DNA from: SVQP01 sp045658965
GTDB lineage: Bacteria; Bacillota; Clostridia; Oscillospirales; CAG-272
DNA length: 12,491 nt
Direction: 5' to 3'
Assembly (NCBI GenBank): GCA_045658965.1
Contig: JAZOVZ010000049.1
Coordinates: 1 to 12,491 of the forward strand
In this document: positions 1 through 6,900 of the stretch, one piece after another
How positions within the stretch are numbered: position 1 is the first letter of the stretch
Layout: each line of letters starts with the position of its first letter
Notes under the pieces: model-generated
What the model saw: the letters and a program-made list of their open reading frames with translations, nothing else
Databases searched by the model: none
What the model was told of the DNA's origin: nothing
Translations under genes and position numbers: made by a program

Positions 1-3
1 ATT

Positions 4-276
4 GTTTGTATTCGCATTCTCCCCCCTGCGCTTGGAACAAGCCTACGCCAGCCTTCCCCCCTCCCGGAGGGGGGCTTTGAGAGTAGCATCGCGCTTTTCT
101 AAACCGAAGCTCAACCGTCAACGGTAACTTGAATTACCGAAATTCGTATGCAAACCAATATTTCAGCGGTTAACTCAAAAACGAATGAGCGGACCACAGA
201 TATTGCCCCCCTCCGGGAGGGGGGAGGGCTGGCGCAGGCTTGTTCCAAGCGCAGGGGGGAGAGCGCGAATACAAAC
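4..276. repeat. Long inverted repeat, 72-bp arms with 129-nt spacer
   Basis: Positions 4-75 and 205-276 are reverse complements of each other with only a few mismatches. Each arm runs from a GTTTGTATTCGC end to a G/C-only run at its inner end. The spacer (76-204) is AT-richer and holds only small hairpins, such as ACCG-TCAA-CGGT at 114-125. No transposase or convincing coding frame lies inside; the short open frame starting at 148 runs through the arm and is not credible. The shape fits a small non-autonomous mobile element or a dispersed intergenic repeat. No target-site duplication can be confirmed because the left end is at the window edge. Confidence 0.85.
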
Positions 277-344
277 GGGTTCTTCGCGCTAAATCCCTGT
301 GGTTTTTTGAAAATTCTTAACTTAATACCTCCTGCCCCCCATCC

Positions 345-395
345 GTGTCATCCTGCGCGAAGAAAAGTTCGCAAAGCGACCGAACGGAGTCGAAC
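345..395 (+). repeat. Dispersed intergenic repeat, copy 1
   Basis: This stretch reads GTGTCATCCTG, then a variable section, then GCGACCGAACGGAGTCGAA. Nearly the same string recurs at 7177-7225, and a diverged inverted copy lies at 7548-7607. All copies are outside genes. It belongs to the class of short intergenic repeats built around TGTCATCCTGAGCG that I recall from many bacterial genomes. No function is evident. The rest of 277-484 shows no gene, only this repeat and a hairpin at 452-472. Confidence 0.75.
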
Positions 396-451
396 GTGAA
401 ACGCGACACGAAGTGTCGGAATCTCGGACGGTGTTTTTCATCGTTCCGTAG

Positions 452-472
452 GGGAGCATTCCATATGCTCCC
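452..472. repeat. Small GTAGGGG-type hairpin
   Basis: GGGAGCAT (452-459) pairs with ATGCTCCC (465-472) around a 5-nt loop. The preceding GTAGGGG resembles the GTAGGGA context of the inverted repeat at 7351-7424. It lies next to dispersed repeat copy 1, as the similar stem does near copy 2, so the two modules may travel together. No U-tract follows, so it is unlikely to be a terminator. Confidence 0.5.
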
Positions 473-484
473 GCGCAAATAAGC

Positions 485-521
485 AATAAAAAAGAACACG
501 GGAAAAATTTCCGTGCTCTTT
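485..521 (-). terminator. Rho-independent terminator of the lipoprotein operon
   Basis: The 11-position arms at 491-501 and 511-521 pair with one mismatch around a 9-nt A/T loop. Read on the minus strand, the stem is followed by a T run (complement of 488-493). It sits 16 bp past the stop codon of the distal lipoprotein gene, in the right orientation to end that transcript. Confidence 0.85.
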
Positions 522-536
522 CTTAATTATCATGAT

Positions 537-980
537 TCACTTATCGGCATTTTGATAATACGATTGCACCAAATTATCGTAATCCGTGAAATTGCATTGC
601 ATGCGGCGATACGTCACGGTGCCCTCGGAGAGATAAAACTGCGTCATATACTCGATGACCTCCACGTCACCGTTGGCATACAGAATGTATACTCCCAACG
701 TGTCTTCAAAAGTGGGATCCCCGGGCATAAAGCGTACGAAAGGAAGCGCATGCAGATCGGTCAGAAAAGCATCCACATCCTCAATTTGCACAGAGCCTTC
801 GGGCAAAACCGAGAGGTTGGCGGTGTCGAGCATGTTGTAATCAACAAGGTAAATGCTTTCAATTTGATCGCGGTCATGCAGCAACGTCAGCTCTGTGCGG
901 ACGCATCCGGTGCAGACAAAGCAACAAATCAGCAACGTGGCGATCATTGCTACGGTCGATTTGGAAAAGTTGGTTGTCAT
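537..980 (-). CDS. Putative small lipoprotein, distal gene of a paralogous pair
   Basis: The 147-residue product has a type II signal peptide. Residues 2-7 include one Lys, residues 10-22 are hydrophobic, and the sequence ends in a CTGC lipobox with the lipidated cysteine at residue 26. The -3 residue is Cys rather than the usual Leu, so the lipobox is slightly off consensus. I chose the ATG at 980 because AAAGGAGC lies 7 bp upstream of it; an upstream GTG at 1001 has no such site. The mature part aligns with the product of the gene just upstream: both have an h-LL-x-x-D/S-D element just after the cysteine, and an acidic stretch followed by a short beta-type strand with an hhhYxxGxhEhh pattern. 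The family is not one I recognise. It is presumably anchored to the outer face of the cytoplasmic membrane. The gene lies 34 bp after its neighbour, shares its promoter, and is followed by a terminator. Confidence 0.85.
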   Translation of the reverse strand: MTTNFSKSTVAMIATLLICCFVCTGCVRTELTLLHDRDQIESIYLVDYNMLDTANLSVLPEGSVQIEDVDAFLTDLHALPFVRFMPGDPTFEDTLGVYILYANGDVEVIEYMTQFYLSEGTVTYRRMQCNFTDYDNLVQSYYQNADK

Positions 981-1014
981 GTTGTTGCTCCTTTCGGTCA
1001 CAGGTGCTTCTCAA

Positions 1015-1479
1015 TTATGGATGATTTGTGCTGCTTGCGTCGCCTGACCATTTTTCGATGGTTTGATCAAATTGCGCAGCATCGCTGCAATGATCGTACG
1101 AGTGGTATTCCATAATGCGCCCGTGTTTTTCGGAATACTTGTATTGTTTGGGTCCGGACTTTGAAACAATTTCATATTCTCCGCTGTCATACACGATCAA
1201 AATCACGGTTCCGCTTGGCGAAGCCGGGTTTGTGCCAAGATTTTTGTACTCTATTGTCTGTATATCGTTGAGTATATCGACAAAATCATTGGTGTTGATC
1301 TCCTTGATCAAGGTGTAGTCCTCTTGGGTGACAATGCTATCTTTTTTCATTTCGACGATTTTGATTTCCTTGACATGATCGTCGGAATACAGGAGCTTCA
1401 AATGATGCGTATTTGTTGTGCAGCTGACGAGACAAAAAGATAAAAGCATAAACGAAAGGATCATCGTGAATTTTCTCAT
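1015..1479 (-). CDS. Putative small lipoprotein, first gene of a paralogous pair
   Basis: The 154-residue product begins with Met-Arg-Lys, then a hydrophobic stretch (residues 6-18) and a canonical LVSC lipobox with the cysteine at residue 20, so it should be exported and lipid-anchored. The ATG at 1479 has a near-perfect AAGGAGG site 6 bp upstream; the longer frame back to 1551 runs through the promoter and is rejected. The mature domain is charged, with about 135 residues and no membrane helix. It resembles the downstream lipoprotein over most of its length (the LKLLYSDD element against LTLLHDRD, and the YDSGEYEIV strand against YANGDVEVI), which points to an old tandem duplication. I do not recognise the family and assign no function. 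A strong sigma-A promoter lies 34 bp upstream of the start. Confidence 0.88.
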   Translation of the reverse strand: MRKFTMILSFMLLSFCLVSCTTNTHHLKLLYSDDHVKEIKIVEMKKDSIVTQEDYTLIKEINTNDFVDILNDIQTIEYKNLGTNPASPSGTVILIVYDSGEYEIVSKSGPKQYKYSEKHGRIMEYHSYDHCSDAAQFDQTIEKWSGDASSTNHP

Positions 1480-1512
1480 AAGTACCTCCTTGATCGATCT
1501 TTTGTTGTTTTC

Positions 1513-1541
1513 ATTATACCATCCGGATGAATGTCTGTCAA
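1513..1541 (-). promoter_or_regulatory. Consensus sigma-A promoter for the lipoprotein operon
   Basis: On the minus strand the -35 is a perfect TTGACA (1541-1536), the spacer is exactly 17 bp, and the -10 is a perfect TATAAT (1518-1513) preceded by TGG, an extended -10. It faces the first lipoprotein gene. Such a full-consensus promoter suggests strong expression unless repressed. Confidence 0.93.
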
Positions 1542-1665
1542 GAACGTGCATCCCGCTTCACTTATATAGACGCTTTTTTTGCGAAAACGTCTCGCATTTT
1601 CTCAAAATATTTTTGATTTATAGAAATTTTTTCGTAAAAAATTCAAAAAATATTTGCATAAGGTA
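1542..1665. other. AT-rich spacer between divergent promoters
   Basis: This is the gene-free middle of the divergent intergenic region. It is strongly AT-rich, with T- and A-runs and a simple AATTTTTT/AAAAAATT hairpin near 1624-1642. It directly abuts the -35 elements of both flanking promoters, so it could act as UP-element-like DNA for either. No operator or RNA gene is evident. Confidence 0.4.
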
Positions 1666-1694
1666 TTGCAAAGCGCGAAAACTTGTGATATAAT
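1666..1694 (+). promoter_or_regulatory. Sigma-A promoter for the rimP-infB operon
   Basis: TTGCAA (1666-1671), a 17-bp spacer, then TATAAT (1689-1694) preceded by TGA, an extended -10. Transcription should start near 1701, giving a leader of about 73 nt before rimP. Confidence 0.88.
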
Positions 1695-1714
1695 ACGTAT
1701 GGTAAGATATCATG

Positions 1715-1743
1715 TTGGAGTGGGTTGAGCAAATCCACTCCAA
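1715..1743 (+). promoter_or_regulatory. Hairpin in the rimP leader
   Basis: TTGGAGTGG (1715-1723) pairs perfectly with CCACTCCAA (1735-1743) around an 11-nt loop, about 14 nt after the predicted transcript start. It is followed by AAAATTTTG, which is not a clean U-tract, so it looks more like a leader stem (stability, pausing or attenuation) than a strong terminator. Since nusA is in this operon, feedback through pausing is conceivable but not shown. Confidence 0.5.
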
Positions 1744-1773
1744 AAATTTTGTTATGGGAAAGGAGCTTTTCGT

Positions 1774-2268
1774 ATGAGCAACGTACAGGGCGCAAAGCGT
1801 CAGGGCAGTATCGCGCAAAAGGTCTGGGACATCGTGCTTCCCACCGCCGACGAGCTGGAATACGTTCTTTGGGACGTAGAGTTTGTCAAGGAAGGTGCGG
1901 ACCATTACCTGCGCATCACCATCGACCATCCCGAGGGCATTACCATTGAGGATTGCGAACGTTTCCACCGCGCTATCGACCCGGTGCTGGACGAGACCGA
2001 TCCTATCCAGCAGGCGTATATTCTGGAGGTTTCCTCTCCCGGTATCGAGCGTGAGCTGAAAAACCGTGATCACGTGATGATGTGCCTTGGTGACACGGTA
2101 GAAATCAGACTCTACTCCGCACAGCACGGCGCAAAGGTGCACCGCGGCACGCTTGTCGGTATGACCGACGCGGGCAACGTGCAGATCGAGCAAAACGAAA
2201 CATTATTGGAGTTTGATGCCGACAAGGTCGCAAAGCTGCAGACCGTGTTTGATTTCGGCGCAAACTAA
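1774..2268 (+). CDS. rimP: Ribosome maturation factor RimP
   Basis: RimP binds the small ribosomal subunit in the cytoplasm and helps it mature. The 164-residue product has the usual family length. The N-terminal domain (about residues 12-92) ends in the family signature LEVSSPGIEREL at residues 84-95, and the C-terminal SH3-like barrel occupies about residues 96-163. The ATG at 1774 is preceded by AAAGGAG with an 8-bp gap. The gene is first in the operon, 15 bp before nusA, a neighbourhood shared by most bacteria (rimP-nusA-infB), which strongly supports the call. A short frame starting at 1725 in another phase is a shadow. Confidence 0.96.
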   Translation: MSNVQGAKRQGSIAQKVWDIVLPTADELEYVLWDVEFVKEGADHYLRITIDHPEGITIEDCERFHRAIDPVLDETDPIQQAYILEVSSPGIERELKNRDHVMMCLGDTVEIRLYSAQHGAKVHRGTLVGMTDAGNVQIEQNETLLEFDADKVAKLQTVFDFGAN

Positions 2269-2283
2269 AGAAAGGATACAGAT

Positions 2284-3309
2284 ATGAACAACGAATTTTT
2301 CGCTGCCCTTGAGCTGCTTGAAAAGGAAAAGGGCATTCCGAAGGAGTACATGATCGAAAAGATCGAGGCAGCGCTGCTTTCCGCATTCAAGAAGGAATAC
2401 GGCAACGGCACCAACGTCAGAATCCATATCGATGAAGTCAAGAAGGACGTGCGCGTTTATCAGCAGCACGAGGTAGTCGAGGAGGTTGAAGATCCTCAGA
2501 CCCAGATCTCCCTGGCAGACGCCAAGGCGATCAGCAAGAGATACACCGTGGGCAAGATCGTGGAAACCGAGGTCAAGCCCAAGAACTTCCGCAGACTCAG
2601 CGCAGCCGCTGCAAAGTCGGTCATCATCCAGGGCATTCGCGAGGGTGAGCGCAGAGCCATGCAGGAGGCTTACGAGAACAAGAGAGAAGAGATCATCACC
2701 GCAACCGTTGATAAGGTTGACTACGAGACCGGCAACGTGCTGCTGGCTACCGACGACGGCAGAGCAGTGCTTCGCTATGAGGAGCAGATCCCCGGCGAGA
2801 GCTTCTACCCCGGTGATAAGATCAAGGTATTCGTACAGGAAGTCAACAAGGAGTCCAAGGGCCCCATCGTTACGCTGTCCCGTTCCCATGCGGGCTTGGT
2901 ACGCAGAATGTTCGAGCTGGAGGTTCCCGAGATCGCAGACGGCGTTGTCATGGTCAAGGGCGTTTGCCGTGAGGCAGGCTCCAGAACCAAGATCGCGGTT
3001 TACTCCAGAGATCCCGACGTCGATCCCGTAGGCGCGTGCATCGGTAACCGCAGCATGCGTATCGACAGCATCGTTGACGAGCTGCGCGGCGAAAAGGTGG
3101 ACGTTATCAAGTACAGCGAGCAGCCCGAGGAATTCGTGGCAGCGGCACTCTCGCCCGCTCACGTGCTTGAGGTGACCATGACCGGCGAGCGCGCTTGCCG
3201 CGTTCTGGTTGATCCCGATCAGCTTTCCCTTGCCATCGGTAAGGAGGGTCAGAACGTACGTCTGGCTGCAAGACTGACCGGCATGAAGATCGATATCAAG
3301 GCTGAATAA
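2284..3309 (+). CDS. nusA: Transcription elongation/termination factor NusA
   Basis: NusA binds RNA polymerase and nascent RNA and modulates pausing, intrinsic termination and antitermination. In this 341-residue protein the polymerase-binding N-terminal domain covers about 1-125, an S1 domain about 135-199, and two KH domains about 230-341. The second KH has an intact GXXG loop, GKEG (319-322), in the typical context LAIGKEGQNVRLA. The first KH loop reads GNRS (254-257): the last glycine is Ser, where homologues normally have G. The length matches Gram-positive NusA without the C-terminal acidic repeats of enterobacteria. GAAAGGAT lies 7 bp upstream of the ATG. Its antisense strand has a 517-codon open frame that overlaps this obvious gene and is a shadow. 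Confidence 0.97.
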   Translation: MNNEFFAALELLEKEKGIPKEYMIEKIEAALLSAFKKEYGNGTNVRIHIDEVKKDVRVYQQHEVVEEVEDPQTQISLADAKAISKRYTVGKIVETEVKPKNFRRLSAAAAKSVIIQGIREGERRAMQEAYENKREEIITATVDKVDYETGNVLLATDDGRAVLRYEEQIPGESFYPGDKIKVFVQEVNKESKGPIVTLSRSHAGLVRRMFELEVPEIADGVVMVKGVCREAGSRTKIAVYSRDPDVDPVGACIGNRSMRIDSIVDELRGEKVDVIKYSEQPEEFVAAALSPAHVLEVTMTGERACRVLVDPDQLSLAIGKEGQNVRLAARLTGMKIDIKAE

Positions 3310-3321
3310 GCCAAGCATACC

Positions 3322-3597
3322 ATGGAAAAGGTAAAAAAGATACCCATGCGTCAGTGCCTTGGCTGCAACGAGCATAAGCCCAAGAAAGAACTGATCCGCC
3401 TGGTGCGAACCCCCGAGGGCGAGGTGGTTGCCGATATGACCGGTAAGAAAAACGGTCGCGGCGCGTACCTGTGCCCCAGCGAATCCTGCCTGCGCCGCTT
3501 GCAAAAGAGCAAACGCGCGGAAAAGGTGCTGGAATGTGCCATTCCCGACGAGGTGTACGGGGAAGTTGCACAGGCGCTTGCGGAGGATAAGGCGTGA
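3322..3597 (+). CDS. ylxR: YlxR family RNA-binding protein (RnpM-type)
   Basis: This is a small basic protein of 91 residues from the YlxR family, standard between nusA and the L7Ae gene in Firmicutes. The RQCLGC motif gives cysteines 12 and 15, and the family signature GRGAYLC occupies 45-51 with a further cysteine at 56, all as in relatives. In Bacillus subtilis the homologue has been linked to RNase P regulation and RNA binding; that is family knowledge, not shown here. The start at 3322 fits the family N-terminus, but no Shine-Dalgarno is visible in the 12-bp gap after nusA, so translation may depend on coupling to nusA. Its end overlaps the next start by 4 bp. Confidence 0.94.
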   Translation: MEKVKKIPMRQCLGCNEHKPKKELIRLVRTPEGEVVADMTGKKNGRGAYLCPSESCLRRLQKSKRAEKVLECAIPDEVYGEVAQALAEDKA

Positions 3598-3929
3598 GCG
3601 CGCAGGATCGTCTGCTTGGTGCGCTCGGGCTTTGCCGCAGGGCGGGCAAGCTGATCTGCGGCGTGGATCTGATCTGTACCGAGCTGCGTAAGAGCGCGGC
3701 GCGAACGCAGACGGTGCAAGCGGTGCTCGCAGCAAGTGACGTATCGGACAATACAAGAAAAAAACTCAACGATAAATGCAATTTCTACGGCGTTTCGCTG
3801 ATCCTTCTGCCATATAGGGCAGAGGAGCTGGCGGCAGCCGTGGGCAAGGACGCACCCATTGGCGCGGTGGCGATTACCGATGCAAAGCTTTGGCAATCGG
3901 TCAAAAATCATCTGCCGGCGCAAGAGTGA
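3594..3929 (+). CDS. ylxQ: L7Ae/YlxQ-family ribosomal-type RNA-binding protein
   Basis: This 111-residue protein has the L7Ae/L30e/Gadd45 fold, whose members bind kink-turn RNA. The family opening is clear (LLGALGLCRRAGKLICG, residues 7-23), as is the mid-protein stretch DVSDNTRKKLNDKCNFYGV (49-67). The start is a GTG that overlaps the ylxR stop (GTGA) and has GGAGG 7 bp upstream, inside ylxR, so translation is coupled. The partner RNA is not established for most bacterial members. It lies between ylxR and infB as in Bacillus. There is a 60-bp gap to infB with a small hairpin. Confidence 0.93.
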   Translation: MSAQDRLLGALGLCRRAGKLICGVDLICTELRKSAARTQTVQAVLAASDVSDNTRKKLNDKCNFYGVSLILLPYRAEELAAAVGKDAPIGAVAITDAKLWQSVKNHLPAQE

Positions 3930-3940
3930 GGTAGCGCCGA

Positions 3941-3961
3941 TGCATCCTGCGAACGGATGCA
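3941..3961 (+). promoter_or_regulatory. Intercistronic hairpin ahead of infB
   Basis: TGCATCC (3941-3947) and GGATGCA (3955-3961) form a perfect 7-bp stem with a 7-nt loop in the only sizeable gap in the operon, 29 bp before the infB start. No U-tract follows, so termination is unlikely. It could be an RNA processing or stability element that tunes infB separately from the upstream genes. Confidence 0.4.
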
Positions 3962-3989
3962 ACCAAATGGGTGATTGTAAGGAGGATTT

Positions 3990-6900
3990 ATGGCAAACAA
4001 CCCGCAATTTAAAGTGATGCAACTCGCCAAGGATCTCGGACTCAAGAGCAAGGACATTACGGACATCCTTTCGGATAAGGGCATGGACGTCAAGACGCAA
4101 AAGACGCTTGAGCCGGGAGAATTTGACCTTCTTTTTGACGCGCTTACCAAATCCCGTCAGGTAGACAATATCGATGATTACTTAGACGGTGTAACCTATA
4201 TTCCCTCTCGCCTTTCCAAGAAGGAAAAGTCGGAGGATGCTGCGAAAAAGGCTGCGGAAAAGGCAGCTGCAGAGAAAGCGGCTGCAGAAAAAGCGGCTGA
4301 AGAGAAGGCAGCGGCTGAAAAGGCGGCTGCAGAGAAAGCAGCGGCTGATAAGCTCGCGGCAGAGAAGGCGGCAGAAGCGCTTGCAGCGCAAAAGGCAGCT
4401 GCAGATAAGATCGCGGCAGAAAAGGCTGCAGAAAAGGCAGCGGCTGACAAGGCGGCGGCAGAAAAGGCGGCTGCGGAGAAGGCGGCTGCTGATCAGGTCG
4501 CAGCGCAAAAGGCTGCAGCACGCGCAGCGGCAATTGAAAGAGCGGCTGCAATCGAGGCAGCGGCAAGAGCAGCGGCAGATAAGCGCGCGCAGGCAAACGC
4601 AGAGCGCCGTCCCGCACAGCAGGGTCAGGACCGCAAGCCCGCACAGGGCCAGGGTCAGGATCGCTTTAACCGCGATGCGCAAAGACCTGCTCAGGGACAG
4701 AACGACCGCTTCAACCGCGACGCGCAGAGACCTGCCCAGGGGCAGAATGACCGCTTCAACCGTGACGGACAGGATCGCAGACCCGCACCCGCGCAGGGTC
4801 AGGGTCAGAACGACCGCTTCAACCGTGACGGACAGGATCGCAGACCCGCACCCGCACAGGGTCAGGGACAGGATCGTTTCAACAGAGACGGCCAGGAGCG
4901 CAGAGGCGCACCCGCACAGGGTCAGGATCGCGGCTTTGGTGATCGCGGCAGAGATAACAACCGCCCCGGCAACCAAAGACCCAATAACAACTTCAATCAA
5001 AGAGGCGGCATGGATAAGGACGATTACGTGCCTTCCGCGCCCAAGGAAAAGTTCCAGGTGCAGGCAATCGTGCGCGGCCAGACCCCCAAGGGCGGCGACG
5101 GTCAGCACAAGAAGGGCGCTGTACGCGTGGTAGATACCAGAACCACCGAGATCGACCTTTCCAAGTACGATGAAAAGTTAGACACCTTTGTCACCGAGAC
5201 CGAAAGAGATCTGCGTGACGGCAGCCGCGGCGGCAAGAAGCAGCAGGTCGGCAAGCCCATGGGCAAGAACCAGAAGGGCGGCAAGAAGCAGCAGACCGTG
5301 GTTAAGCAGGTCGTGCGCGTGGAGATCCCCGAGGAGATCTCTGTCGGCGAGCTTGCAAGCAGACTCAAGGCAACCGCAGGCGAGGTCATCAAGAAGCTGG
5401 TGGGTCTTGGCGTTATGGCAACCGTCAACCAGCTGGTTGACTTTGATACCGCAGCAATGGTCTGCGAGGAAATGGGCGCGGAATACACCCGTGAGGTGGT
5501 CGTGACCATTGAAGAAAAGCTGTTCGATCAGACCGAGGATACCGATGAGATGCTGCAGGGCAGAGCACCTGTCGTCTGCGTCATGGGTCACGTTGACCAC
5601 GGTAAGACCTCGATTCTGGACGCGATCCGTCATGCAAACGTTACCGCAGGCGAGGCAGGCGGTATTACCCAGCACATCGGTGCATACAGAGTTAAGATCA
5701 ACGATCAGGATATTACCTTCTTAGACACCCCCGGTCACGAGGCGTTTACCGCCATGAGAGCGCGCGGTGCACAGGCAACCGATATTGCCATTCTGGTAGT
5801 TGCTGCCGACGACGGCATCATGCCCCAGACGGTAGAGGCAATCAACCACGCAAAGGCTGCGGGCATTGACATCATCGTTGCCATCAACAAGATGGATAAG
5901 CCCACGGCTAACCCCGATGCGGTCAAGCAGGAGCTGACCAAGTACGATCTGGTGCCCGAGGAGTGGGGCGGCGACGTTATTTGCGTTCCCGTATCCGCAC
6001 TGACCAAGATGGGTATCGACGATCTGCTTGAGAGCGTGCTTCTGGTAGCAGAGGTCAAGGAGCTCAAGGCAAATCCCGACCGCCGCGCAAAGGGTATCAT
6101 CATCGAGTCCAAGCTGGATAAGGGCCGCGGCCCCGTTGCAACCGTGCTGGTACAGAACGGTACTCTGCACGCAGGCGACGTCGTCATCGCAGGCACTGCC
6201 GTAGGTAGAGTCAGAGCAATGACCGATCATACCGGCAGAACCGTTAAGATTGCAGGTCCTTCGGTACCTGTTGAGATCACGGGTCTTGCAGAAGTACCTC
6301 AGGCAGGCGACCAGTTCGCAGCAGTTGAGGATGAAAAGATGGCAAGAGAGCTGGCTGAGCAGAGAAAGGCAGAGGCTAAGGAGGAGGTCTTCAAGGCCAA
6401 CTCCAGAGCAAATCTCAACGATCTGTTTGCGCAGATCTCCGAGGGTGTTAAGGATCTTAACGTCATCATCAAGGCTGACGTGGACGGCTCGGCTGAGGCA
6501 GTTAAGCAGTCTCTGCAGAAGCTGACCAACGAAGAGGTCAAGGTCAACGTCATTCACGCCGCTGTTGGTGGTATTACCGAGGGTGACGTTATGCTGGCAG
6601 CAGCGTCCAACGCCATCATCGTCGGCTTCAACGTGCGTCCCGACAAGAGCGCACTGGACAGCGCAGAGCGTCAGAACGTGGATATCCGCACCTACCGTAT
6701 CATTTACGACTGCATCGAGGAGATCTCGGCTGCAATGAAGGGCATGCTCGCGCCTCAGTTTACCGAGGTATTGCTGGGTCACGCACAGGTCAGACAGACC
6801 ATTCACGTACCCAACGTTGGCTTTATCGCAGGCTCTTACGTGCAGGACGGTAAGATTACCAGACAGGCACAGATCCGTATCGTACGTGACGGCATCGTGA

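Noticed and set aside
148..499. Short frames on both strands in the left repeat region
   Set aside because: They run through the inverted-repeat arm and dispersed repeat, lack ribosome binding sites, and have no protein-like composition.
1114..1322. Plus-strand small frames over the lipoprotein genes
   Set aside because: They are antisense to genes with a lipobox, strong ribosome binding site, promoter and terminator in consistent order.
2203..3756. Long minus-strand open frame (517 codons) across nusA and ylxR
   Set aside because: It overlaps well-supported genes on the opposite strand, has no family features, and is rich in Leu/Ala/His/Gly as expected from the complement of Firmicutes coding sequence.
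4182..5133. Alternative-frame and antisense proteins over the infB linker (Arg/Gln-rich, Cys/Leu-rich, Ser/Ala/Phe-rich)
   Set aside because: They are by-products of the repetitive Ala/Lys/Glu and Gln/Gly/Arg codons in infB, whose frame is certain.
5721..6806. Minus-strand open frame (361 codons) opposite the IF2 GTPase core
   Set aside because: It is antisense to the most conserved part of IF2 and has no recognisable motif.
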